This document shows positions 1 to 6,686 of a DNA stretch of 12,283 bases, in pieces. The notes under the pieces were generated by a model. It saw only the letters and a program-made list of their open reading frames with translations. It searched no databases and was not told where the DNA came from. The stretch lies in contig CAJVYJ010000038.1 in the NCBI GenBank assembly GCA_913009475.1, forward strand, positions 1-12,283. The letters are read 5' to 3'. The stretch comes from an uncultured Actinomycetes bacterium (GTDB lineage: Bacteria; Actinomycetota; Aquicultoria; CAJVYJ01). Position 1 is the stretch's first letter. The number at the start of each line of letters is the position of its first letter. A program made the position numbers and the translations under genes.

Positions 1-152
1 AACTTTGTCTTCTTGCTTCTCTTTTTTTTTTTTTTTTTTATGTGTTTTTATTTCTTTCTTTGTTTTTTTTTTTTTGTTTTTTTTTTCAAGCAGAAGACGG
101 CATACGAGATATATCAGTGTGACTGGAGTTCAGACGTGTGCTCTTCCGATCT
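1..152. other. Sequencing artefact: poly-T tail plus Illumina P7/index adapter
   Basis: This end is not genomic. Positions 1-86 are low-complexity T-rich sequence. Positions 87-110 match the Illumina P7 flow-cell primer, 111-118 (ATATCAGT) sit where the i7 index belongs, and 119-152 match the TruSeq read-2 adapter arm. Read on the other strand this is adapter read-through running off the end into a poly-A tail. The index, read as ACTGATAT, fits a six-base index ACTGAT followed by AT. Any translation through this stretch, such as a plus-strand frame containing DWSSDVCSSDL, is a known type of adapter peptide and not a gene. Genomic sequence starts at about 153. Confidence 0.97.
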
Positions 153-193
153 CAGCTTAATATGCCTGAAAATCGCTTCGACTTTTTTCATAA

Positions 194-1765
194 TTACCTA
201 TCCTCATTAGTATTAATATCGGTTTCAGCCGAAACTGCTTCCTGACCATTGACTGAATCAAGACTCGAAACAGCAAAGCTGGGATAGGCAAGCATGCCCA
301 TCTCCGGCAGGTCGAGACCGGCAATTTCATCCGCACGAGAAGATCTGATGCCCATAATAGCATCAAGTAACTTAAAGAAACCGTAAGCCAGAGCAAAAGT
401 ATAGATAATAACCGTAACAGCGCCGATCAGTTGAGCAAAAAATTGAGAGCTGCCTCCAAATAGAAGACCACGAACAGTTGTATTGATGCCATTGTAGCCG
501 GCGCCATAAGTACCGTCGGCAAATATACCCAAGGCAATAACACCCCAGATACCGCAAACACCGTGTACCGATATCGCGCCTACCGGATCATCGACCTTTA
601 AAACCCGCTCAACAAAGAGAACACTAAAAACTACCAACACCCCGGCAATACTACCAATGATTACCGCACTTACCGGACCGACAAAAGCGCAAGGCGCGGT
701 AATGGCGACCAAACCGGCCAATAATCCGTTAGCAGTCATAGACGGATCCGGTTTGCCGAATCGTTTCCAAACGTAGAGCATAGCCGCAATGGAACCAGCT
801 GCACCTGCCAACATTGTGTTAACGGCGATAACAGAGATACGTAAGTCAGTTGCCGCCAAGGTACTGCCGGCGTTAAAACCAAACCAGCCGAAAGCTAAGA
901 TAATCGTACCTACTATCGCCATGGGAATATGATGCCCCGGCATCGCGTTGGCGCTGCCGTCCTTATTGAACTTACCTATGCGCGGGCCTAAAACCATCGC
1001 TCCCGCGAGTGCGGTAATACCCCCGACAGCGTGAATAACTGAGGAACCGGCCCAATCAATATAACCGTGGCCCAACCCCAAATTAGTGCCCATACTTGCC
1101 AACCAGCCGCCGCCCCATACCCAGTTGCCATAAATCGGATAAAGGAGACCGGCAATAAAAACGCCGTATATACAAAAAGCAGAGAACTTCCAACGTTCAG
1201 CCAAACCACCGGTGGGAATAGTAGCGGCCGTGTCCATAAAAACCATCTGAAATAAAAACAGCATAAAGACACCGACATCGTAGGTACCGCCGACCAAGAA
1301 AAATCCTTTAGTACCAAAAATTCCCCATCCCTTTACGATTTCAAAAAGACCATTAAGCGGAGCCGTTCCTCCCAATGAAGCAATACCGCTGGCGCCGCCG
1401 AACATTAAGCCAAAACCAATAGCCCAGTAAGCTAAAGCGCCGATGGCGAAAATCGTTAGGTTAGTCATCATTACGTGAGAGGCATTCTTAGCCCGAGTAA
1501 AACCGGTCTCTACCATCGCGAATCCCGCTTGCATAAAAAAGACCAACACCGCCGCCAGAAAGACCCAAACGAAGTTCAGCGCCACCGTCAGATGTCCGAC
1601 GGCTTCCTTAACTGACTGACCACCGAAGATAGCATTATATGAATCTTTGCCTCCGGTAGCCGTTCCGCCTGGGTCTCCGGCATAAGCAACAGCAACGCCG
1701 GCTATCACCAAAATCAACAACGTCAAACTTATTACCCGAAAAGACCATCTAAATCTTCTTACCAT
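194..1765 (-). CDS. amtB: Ammonium transporter, Amt family
   Basis: Inner-membrane Amt/Mep/Rh channel that takes up ammonium. The chosen ATG at 1765 gives 523 residues and has a strong ribosome site (AAAGGAG, 6-7 bases upstream). The frame stays open to an ATG at 1849, but that would run coding sequence through the leader hairpin and has no such site. Residues 1-29 look like a signal peptide (RRFR, hydrophobic core, AYA before GDP), as in many bacterial Amt proteins, followed by a hydrophobic channel body. The pore twin histidines are H245 (VIHAVGG) and H401 (SVHGVCG), with the conserved Asp D237 (IDWAG) before the first. The cytoplasmic tail keeps the family signature DEIAGLDLPE, the region that contacts PII proteins. 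No glnK lies beside it; only 41 genomic bases remain downstream, so one could lie beyond the contig. It appears to be transcribed from its own control region, separately from the nif genes. Confidence 0.95.
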   Translation of the reverse strand: MVRRFRWSFRVISLTLLILVIAGVAVAYAGDPGGTATGGKDSYNAIFGGQSVKEAVGHLTVALNFVWVFLAAVLVFFMQAGFAMVETGFTRAKNASHVMMTNLTIFAIGALAYWAIGFGLMFGGASGIASLGGTAPLNGLFEIVKGWGIFGTKGFFLVGGTYDVGVFMLFLFQMVFMDTAATIPTGGLAERWKFSAFCIYGVFIAGLLYPIYGNWVWGGGWLASMGTNLGLGHGYIDWAGSSVIHAVGGITALAGAMVLGPRIGKFNKDGSANAMPGHHIPMAIVGTIILAFGWFGFNAGSTLAATDLRISVIAVNTMLAGAAGSIAAMLYVWKRFGKPDPSMTANGLLAGLVAITAPCAFVGPVSAVIIGSIAGVLVVFSVLFVERVLKVDDPVGAISVHGVCGIWGVIALGIFADGTYGAGYNGINTTVRGLLFGGSSQFFAQLIGAVTVIIYTFALAYGFFKLLDAIMGIRSSRADEIAGLDLPEMGMLAYPSFAVSSLDSVNGQEAVSAETDINTNEDR

Positions 1766-1782
1766 TAAAACTCCTTTCTTTT

Positions 1783-1855
1783 GGGGGACGTTGGTTGCAT
1801 TTGCCGCATAATTGTTATATGAGAATAGTTTTGTAACAAACGCAACCAACGCCCC
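1783..1855 (-). promoter_or_regulatory. Long inverted repeat / hairpin in amtB leader
   Basis: On the mRNA strand a 19-base arm (1855-1837, starting GGGGCGTTGG) is followed after 33 bases by its near reverse complement (1803-1783, ending CCAACGTCCCCC). Pairing gives 15 consecutive pairs including one G-U, a one-base bulge at 1788, then four G-C pairs. The stem ends about seven bases before the AAAGGAG ribosome site of amtB. No T-run follows, so it is not a simple intrinsic terminator. It could be a translational or stability element in the RNA, or a pair of operator half-sites whose centres lie about 53 bp apart. I do not recognise it as a known riboswitch. Confidence 0.7.
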
Positions 1856-1879
1856 TTTCTTGTTTAGCCGTCTTAATTC

Positions 1880-1885
1880 AGCTTA
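1880..1885 (-). promoter_or_regulatory. Candidate -10 box of amtB promoter
   Basis: TAAGCT on the minus strand keeps the three most conserved -10 bases (T, A and final T). Its first base lies 15 bp after the first base of the last phased pentamer, exactly the spacing between the nifH array and its TATAAT. It would give a leader of roughly 105 bases containing the hairpin at 1783-1855. The match to consensus is weak and rests on this shared geometry. An alternative is TTAACA (1966-1961) with TACAAA (1942-1937). Confidence 0.4.
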
Positions 1886-1889
1886 ACTG

Positions 1890-1977
1890 AAGAAGATTGC
1901 CGGTAGGTTACCTCCCGGTTAAATGCTAATTGCGATTTTGTAAAAAGAGAGTTTCGGAAGTGTTAAGAGTTTGTTAA
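1890..1977 (-). promoter_or_regulatory. Eight-unit 11-bp phased operator array upstream of amtB
   Basis: Read on the minus strand, eight pentamers start exactly every 11 bp: TTAAC (1977), TTAAC (1966), GAAAC (1955), TTTAC (1944), GCAAT (1933), TTAAC (1922), GTAAC (1911) and GCAAT (1900). All fit [TG][TAC][AT]A[CT]; the six bases between them are not conserved. OmpR-family regulators bind head-to-tail direct repeats with 11-bp spacing, and actinobacterial GlnR sites are described as GTnAC-n6-GaAAC. Inference: binding sites for the GlnR-like regulator encoded at 11435-12067. The array starts right at the stop codon of the upstream small ORF, so it fills the true intergenic space. Confidence 0.75.
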
Positions 1978-2234
1978 ATACTAGCTTGTATAACCGACTT
2001 TTTTAAATAATTTCCCGAGGTATCGATAATTTCCCGGCGTGCTAATTTCCAACAAGCATAAATTATTCTTTGAAGCTCCCAATAAACTTGAGTAGCCGAA
2101 TTGAAGTAGTCAAACCGAAAAGTTTCACCATTTCTAACTCGGGCTGGCGTAATGATCTCACTTGTAAAAGCAACCGTCCACCTTGAGTTAATCCGCCGCC
2201 TAAACATATCTGGCAGATGTTTAGAAAATAACAT
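1974..2234 (-). CDS. Unrecognised small ORF (86 residues) after the acetyltransferase
   Basis: I do not recognise this protein. The ATG at 2234 lies seven bases beyond the TAA of the acetyltransferase gene (2242-2244). A ribosome-site-like AAGGGA lies about ten bases upstream, overlapping the end of that gene, so translation could be coupled. The product begins MLFSKHLPDMFRRR, has mixed charged and aromatic composition (FRFDYFNSA, VYWELQRIIYACWKLARRE) and shows no signal peptide or clear motif. A longer version starting at 2294 would overlap the acetyltransferase by 53 bases and is less likely. In favour of a real gene: tight spacing, same strand, and a stop exactly where the regulatory array begins. 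Against: short, with no family assignment. Confidence 0.45.
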   Translation of the reverse strand: MLFSKHLPDMFRRRINSRWTVAFTSEIITPARVRNGETFRFDYFNSATQVYWELQRIIYACWKLARREIIDTSGNYLKKSVIQASI

Positions 2235-2241
2235 CACGAGG

Positions 2242-3063
2242 TTATCCCTTTGAACCAAAGCTGGCCAAGGCAAAAATATTACTAAAAACAACATCCGGCT
2301 TTATTCCTCTAAACATAAGATAGTTGCTGGCCGATTGCTTAAATCGATGGTGAAGAAAAAGAGATTGAGCTATTTTGTTATTAGACGGGGAATCAAGAAT
2401 AATTGTGTTAAACTGATTTTGACTTAGCAACTTATATAATATTTTTTGGTTAACATCATTAGATAATCCATCGCCATGCCAGGGTCCTACTAAACATTGG
2501 TCAGCCGACTTATAGAGCAGATAACCACCGGGAATATTAATATGCCGACGCTCTGATGCCAGCTGATTAATCAAATCTTTTCGTTCGTCACCCCAACAAC
2601 GAGTATCAAGTTGTTGAAGAAAATTAATGTCGGATCGAATATCCAAAATAGCCGCTTTTTTTTCGGACGCTGGAGCCGGCACTCTTTCCCAACGCTGAAT
2701 TTTATCTATGATCTTAAAGTTGTATCTTCCATATAAACTGACTGCTCGAGGAGCGGCACACAAGTAAGTAGTTTTGACACTAACTGCATCAAGATATATT
2801 AAGGCCTGTTTAAACAAGCCGGTGCCGATACCCCGCCCCCGATAATTATATTTAACAATGAAATTCCCAATCCAAGCAGTTTCCCTATGGCGAAAAATCA
2901 TAATTCCACCGACTATTTGTCCGTCTATTTCGCTAACAAAGCAACCATCGGGACTATTTTTTAGAAAAGATATCAATTCAGCTGGGCAGGTAATCCAGCC
3001 TTCTTCCATAGTAAATTTATATAATATTTTAAGATCGCCTGGTTCTATCGGACGGATATGCAA
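2242..3063 (-). CDS. GNAT N-acetyltransferase with C-terminal Acetyltransf_18-like domain
   Basis: Predicted cytoplasmic acetyl-CoA-dependent N-acetyltransferase; substrate unknown. The N-terminal half (about 1-125) is a GNAT fold with the acetyl-CoA loop YRGRGIGTGLF at 74-84. The C-terminal half (about 135-273) resembles the Acetyltransf_18 domain found behind GNAT domains in YitH-like proteins: GGYLLYK, LVGPW, IILDSPSNNKIAQSLF, LMFRG and a final IFALASFGSKG. The start is TTG at 3063. An in-frame TAG lies immediately upstream, AGGA sits six bases before the TTG and overlaps the nifB stop, and the next Met (19) would cut off the first strand of the fold. Only eight bases separate it from nifB, so it is very probably co-transcribed with the nif genes. 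An acetyltransferase is not a standard nif component; possible targets are a nitrogenase protein, an amino acid or a cofactor intermediate, none shown by the sequence. Confidence 0.85.
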   Translation of the reverse strand: MHIRPIEPGDLKILYKFTMEEGWITCPAELISFLKNSPDGCFVSEIDGQIVGGIMIFRHRETAWIGNFIVKYNYRGRGIGTGLFKQALIYLDAVSVKTTYLCAAPRAVSLYGRYNFKIIDKIQRWERVPAPASEKKAAILDIRSDINFLQQLDTRCWGDERKDLINQLASERRHINIPGGYLLYKSADQCLVGPWHGDGLSNDVNQKILYKLLSQNQFNTIILDSPSNNKIAQSLFLHHRFKQSASNYLMFRGIKPDVVFSNIFALASFGSKG

Positions 3064-3071
3064 CTATTTTC

Positions 3072-3914
3072 CTAATGAAACAAGGGAATAGACCCAAGCC
3101 AACTTTGCTCTCCTTTTCCGGGAATACCGACCGCGTCAGCGCGACACTGCCGGCAAAGCTTAAATTGAGGAATAAATTTCTCGCACTTAGATCTAGTCGA
3201 ATCCAACTCAGCGCAAGTGGGAGGCGTATAAACAGACATTGAGCTGATTGGTTTCAGCGGCATAATATTCATCAACCCAGCGCCCAGCGCCGCTACCCGT
3301 TTAGCAACTTCGGTTAGATGGCCGCCATTGAGTGTCGGCACTAAAACACTATTTACTTTTACCGCGATACCTTTTTTAACCGCCAGCCGAACCCCGCGCA
3401 ATTGGTTGACGGAAAGAATTTTGAAAAAATCTTGGCGGTACAACTTGCCATCCATAAAAATATGATCATAAAAGTAGCGGCCTATCCGTTCATCCACGGC
3501 GTTTACAGTCACAGAAATACTGGACACGCCTACTTTTATTAAATCATCCAACCGGGATTCAAGAAGTAAACCATTAGTGCTGATACATTTTCTCAATTCC
3601 GGGAACTCCTGTTGAATTAAGGCCAGCGTTGCAAAAGTCGCCTCGTTCGCCAAAGCCTCTCCCGGTCCGGCAACGCCAATTATTTTTATACTCTCATTAT
3701 TAGCCAACACCCGGCGAGTACGAATCAGAGCTTCAGCCGGTGAAATAATCCGTGTGCATACACCCGGCCTATCCTCACTCGAGCCCACCGCTCGATGGCA
3801 ATATTTACACTTAATATTACATTTGGGCGCCACCGGCAGATGCAGCCGGCCGACACGGAAATGAGCCAGCTTATCAAAACACGGATGGCCCTGATATAGT
3901 GATTGCTTTGCCAT
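3072..3914 (-). CDS. nifB: NifB, FeMo-cofactor core (NifB-co) radical-SAM synthase
   Basis: Radical-SAM enzyme that fuses two [4Fe-4S] clusters and inserts the central carbide to make NifB-co, which passes to NifEN. At 280 residues it is the stand-alone form without a NifX-like C-terminal domain, as in methanogens and many anaerobes. Visible motifs: HPCF (Cys12), the radical-SAM triad C32-x3-C36-x2-C39 within APKCNIKCKYC, AGPGEALAN (82-90), CISTNG (Cys110), KVNSVLVPTLN, and CRQCRADAVG (Cys254, Cys257). Canonical NifB has YDC-NESRPGV soon after the triad; here it reads AVGSSEDRPGVC, so that Cys is absent, the loop is one residue shorter, and a Cys appears at 53 instead. The nifN stop and nifB start abut as TAAATG, suggesting coupled translation, with GAGG about 11 bases upstream as the likely ribosome site. 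Confidence 0.93.
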   Translation of the reverse strand: MAKQSLYQGHPCFDKLAHFRVGRLHLPVAPKCNIKCKYCHRAVGSSEDRPGVCTRIISPAEALIRTRRVLANNESIKIIGVAGPGEALANEATFATLALIQQEFPELRKCISTNGLLLESRLDDLIKVGVSSISVTVNAVDERIGRYFYDHIFMDGKLYRQDFFKILSVNQLRGVRLAVKKGIAVKVNSVLVPTLNGGHLTEVAKRVAALGAGLMNIMPLKPISSMSVYTPPTCAELDSTRSKCEKFIPQFKLCRQCRADAVGIPGKGEQSWLGSIPLFH

Positions 3915-5264
3915 TTAAATTACATCCTCAATCTTTAATCGATCTTTATCTTCTCTGCTTTCCTGAAATATATTGGCTATTTGATCTACTAATCGAATGG
4001 CGGCCTCATAACCCAGCGTTCTTATCCGACCGGCGCCATAGCGATCGTAAACGGGAAACCCTACCCGTAAAAGCGGAATGTCTAAAGCATTTGCCAGGTG
4101 ACGGCCATTGGAATCACCGATTAAAAGATCAAGATGACGACCGGCAATTTTTTGAGCGATTTTCTTAAAATCGGCTGCCTCCAATATCTCAGGCTGATAC
4201 GGCCAATTGTAAGTTGCCGCCAATATCTCGATTGCCTGGGAAAGCTTAGTCGAGGCGCTGGCTAAGAGTACCGGTTCCATTCCCAGCTCCAAGATAAAAT
4301 TAGCCATTGCCGCCGTCAGGTCAGGCTCCCCATAGATAACAGCCTTAAGGCCAAACAAGCGACGATGAGCGTCAGCCATAGCGTCAAGTAATCGCCCCCT
4401 GGGTTCAATATAGCGCTCGGTAATCCGGCCGCCCAACTCTTTTATAGCGCCAAAGAAATTATCCGTTGCCCGCAGCCCGATAGGCAAACCAAGATGCCGG
4501 CGTTCTATAGAAAAATCTTCTTTAAGACAGACCCCCGCACTTTGCTCACCGGCAGCCAAGCTCAACTCAATAGTACCGCGGGAGTCGCCCATCTTCACAA
4601 TGTCACTACACTTAGTGCCGCCGGGCGGAATCGCGGATAAAGGTTTTTCCAAACAATCAACTGTCAACGGCGCGTCCAGAGTCAAGGAATTGTCCGGTAA
4701 AATTATCGCCGATATACCGCTGTCCACCAATAACAGTTTCAGCCAGCGAGTATCGGCCGGAGAAATAATGCCCGGTAAAAAATTTATCGCCCGTGACCCC
4801 TTGGTCCTCCGCGCCAGATGACAAACAACTTGCTTTACCGCCGTATGAAAACCAGCGGACCAGTCGTCTGCAAAACCGGGAGCGCGAATCGGCACTAGAG
4901 TTATATCAGGATAGCTCTTGGCGCATTCAGCGCTGATACGGTCAATGTCATCACCGATTGTTTCGGCGAGACAACCGGTAATCAGACCGATTATAGCCGG
5001 ATTATAACGATTAATTACATTTTTAACCGCCGCCTGAAGATTGGCCTCGCCACCATATATCGCATCCTTCTCATTAAGCGCTGAAGAAGCAATGTCAATC
5101 GGCTCTCTAAAATGACGGACAAGATAAAGTCGCATATAAGTGCTGCACCCCTGCGAGCCGTGGATAAGAGGCATTGCTTGAGCTATGCCTTTAAGCGCCA
5201 AAGCCGCGCCCAACGGCTGGCAAGCGCTACAAGTATTTACAGTTACATAGTTTTTTGGCGACAT
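3915..5264 (-). CDS. nifN: NifN, beta-like subunit of the NifEN cofactor scaffold
   Basis: Partner of NifE in the NifEN heterotetramer, where NifB-co is matured to FeMo-cofactor with Mo and homocitrate before transfer to NifDK. At 449 residues it is a normal-length member of the nitrogenase component 1 family. Conserved features: CSACQPLGA with Cys12 and Cys15, HGSQGC (Cys40), ITGCLAETIGDD (Cys98), LPGIISPAD, the late GEPDLTAAM and LLIGDSNGRHLA segments, and IPLLRVGFPVYDR near the end. The last three also occur in the NifK of this operon, but the position right after nifE, the CSACQPLGA start and the overall divergence identify it as NifN. The ATG at 5264 follows the nifE stop by 15 bases, with GAGGG about nine bases upstream. 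It abuts nifB with no gap. No fusion to NifB is present. Confidence 0.94.
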   Translation of the reverse strand: MSPKNYVTVNTCSACQPLGAALALKGIAQAMPLIHGSQGCSTYMRLYLVRHFREPIDIASSALNEKDAIYGGEANLQAAVKNVINRYNPAIIGLITGCLAETIGDDIDRISAECAKSYPDITLVPIRAPGFADDWSAGFHTAVKQVVCHLARRTKGSRAINFLPGIISPADTRWLKLLLVDSGISAIILPDNSLTLDAPLTVDCLEKPLSAIPPGGTKCSDIVKMGDSRGTIELSLAAGEQSAGVCLKEDFSIERRHLGLPIGLRATDNFFGAIKELGGRITERYIEPRGRLLDAMADAHRRLFGLKAVIYGEPDLTAAMANFILELGMEPVLLASASTKLSQAIEILAATYNWPYQPEILEAADFKKIAQKIAGRHLDLLIGDSNGRHLANALDIPLLRVGFPVYDRYGAGRIRTLGYEAAIRLVDQIANIFQESREDKDRLKIEDVI

Positions 5265-5279
5265 AATTTCTTCCCTCTC

Positions 5280-6656
5280 TTACCCTTTATTCTTTCTCGC
5301 TAATTTCCAGACCGGGCTAAAAATACTGTCATGAACTTCCTTGGCAAAACAAGCTATGCCTTTAAAACCGGCAAATAAAATGTCGCGATCGTGATTGAAA
5401 TCACTAAAAGCTATACCCAGTTTGTAAGCGAGATACCGCTCCTTAACACCGCCAACAAAAATATCAATGCCTTTTTTCTTAAGCAGTTCCGTTAATTCCA
5501 GCGGATTAGCGTCATCTATTATTATCGCCCCATTGCCCAACAAAGCCGAGATTTGCCGGTAATCCTTAGCCTTACCTGATTGAGTTCCGGCTACGGCAAC
5601 TTGCATCCCCAATTTATTGAAGACGCGGATTAATGCCATAGTTTTAGCCGCGCCCCCCATATAAACCGCCGCGATTTTACCATGAAGCTTTTGCCGGTAA
5701 GCCGCCAAAACTTTTTCGGTCTTTATTTTCTCGCGCTTGATAATCTTCTTGGCGGAAGCAAGCATATTCTTATCATTAAAAAAATCAGCTACTTGAAGTA
5801 ATGTCCTGGAAAAATCCTCAAGCCCAAAAAAGCTAACTTCTTGATAAGGAATATTATATTTTTCCATCATCATTTGGGCTAAATGCTTCATTGAGCCGCT
5901 ACATTGCACTAAATTTAAATCGGCGGTGTGCGCTCGGGCAATATCACCGATGCGACCATCACCCGTAATAGAGGCAACTACTTCAATACCAAGCTCCGTA
6001 AAGTAATGTTTTACTTCCCACAAATCGCCCGCGACGTTATACTCACCTAAGATATTAACTTTGTACGGTGCCTTGCTTAACGTTTTTTTTGTGCCGATTA
6101 CATAGTTGAATAAAGCTTCACCGGCAGCTTTATATCCATCGGATTTATTGCCCCGAAAACCTTCGGACCGTACCGGTATCACCGGGAAATCGATCTCTTT
6201 TTCAGCTTGGCTGCAAACCGCCTTAATGTCATCGCCGATAATCCCGACCGGGCAGGTGGAATAGACAAATATCGCCGCCGGCCGATAATCACGCGCTACC
6301 TCACGTATGGCATGATAAAGTTTTTGTTCACCGCCGAATATGACTTCTCTTGTTTGCAAATCAGTCGAAAAACTTTGGCGGTAAAGCCGAGAACCGCTGG
6401 ACAAACTACCTCTAATATCCCAAGTGTAAGCGGCACAACCAATCGGGCCGTGCACAATATGAGCCGCATCGGTAATGGGATTTAAAACCACGCGAGCGCC
6501 TGAATAAACACAAGCCCTTTGGCTCACCGCTCCCGCCAAACTAGCCTGGTTACAGGCTAGTTCACTACGCCGGTCCGCGGTTTTTTCCGCAATATGAGCC
6601 CTTCGCTCCAGCAGCATATTTATCTGTTGATTATTTAAGGTATTATTATTATTCAT
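5280..6656 (-). CDS. nifE: NifE, alpha-like subunit of the NifEN cofactor scaffold
   Basis: Forms the NifEN scaffold with NifN. The 458-residue protein has the cluster-ligand pattern of NifD-like proteins: RACVYSGA (Cys49), HGPIGC (Cys74), YSTCPVGIIGDD (Cys135) and LVQCSGSM (Cys252, the position equivalent to the FeMo-co cysteine of NifD). As expected for NifE rather than NifD, the region around the NifD cofactor histidine reads FNHDRDILFAGFKG instead of HSYDYSGPYAGF, and the Q-S-x-G-H-H motif of NifD is replaced by NKSDGYKAAG. Cys35 in the N-terminal LACNQ segment also fits NifE. The ATG at 6656 has AAAGGA about ten bases upstream and follows nifK by 30 bases. The run of Asn after the start comes from repeated AAT codons. 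Confidence 0.94.
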   Translation of the reverse strand: MNNNNTLNNQQINMLLERRAHIAEKTADRRSELACNQASLAGAVSQRACVYSGARVVLNPITDAAHIVHGPIGCAAYTWDIRGSLSSGSRLYRQSFSTDLQTREVIFGGEQKLYHAIREVARDYRPAAIFVYSTCPVGIIGDDIKAVCSQAEKEIDFPVIPVRSEGFRGNKSDGYKAAGEALFNYVIGTKKTLSKAPYKVNILGEYNVAGDLWEVKHYFTELGIEVVASITGDGRIGDIARAHTADLNLVQCSGSMKHLAQMMMEKYNIPYQEVSFFGLEDFSRTLLQVADFFNDKNMLASAKKIIKREKIKTEKVLAAYRQKLHGKIAAVYMGGAAKTMALIRVFNKLGMQVAVAGTQSGKAKDYRQISALLGNGAIIIDDANPLELTELLKKKGIDIFVGGVKERYLAYKLGIAFSDFNHDRDILFAGFKGIACFAKEVHDSIFSPVWKLARKNKG

Positions 6657-6686
6657 TCGTCATATTTCCTTTTAGATATTCAACGC

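Noticed and set aside
13..210. Plus-strand 65-residue ORF at the left end
   Set aside because: It is translated from poly-T and adapter; the DWSSDVCSSDL stretch is adapter-derived.
1766..1849. Extended amtB start at 1849
   Set aside because: It would translate through the leader hairpin and lacks a ribosome site as good as the AAAGGAG before 1765.
1900..1918. Imperfect hairpin CCGG-AGG-TTA-CCT-CCGG, a possible terminator for the nif operon
   Set aside because: It has mismatches and no following T-run on the transcribed strand, and it coincides with array units.
1890..1977. Phased repeats read as a CRISPR or tandem repeat
   Set aside because: Only five bases per 11-bp unit are conserved, with no repeat-spacer structure of CRISPR size.
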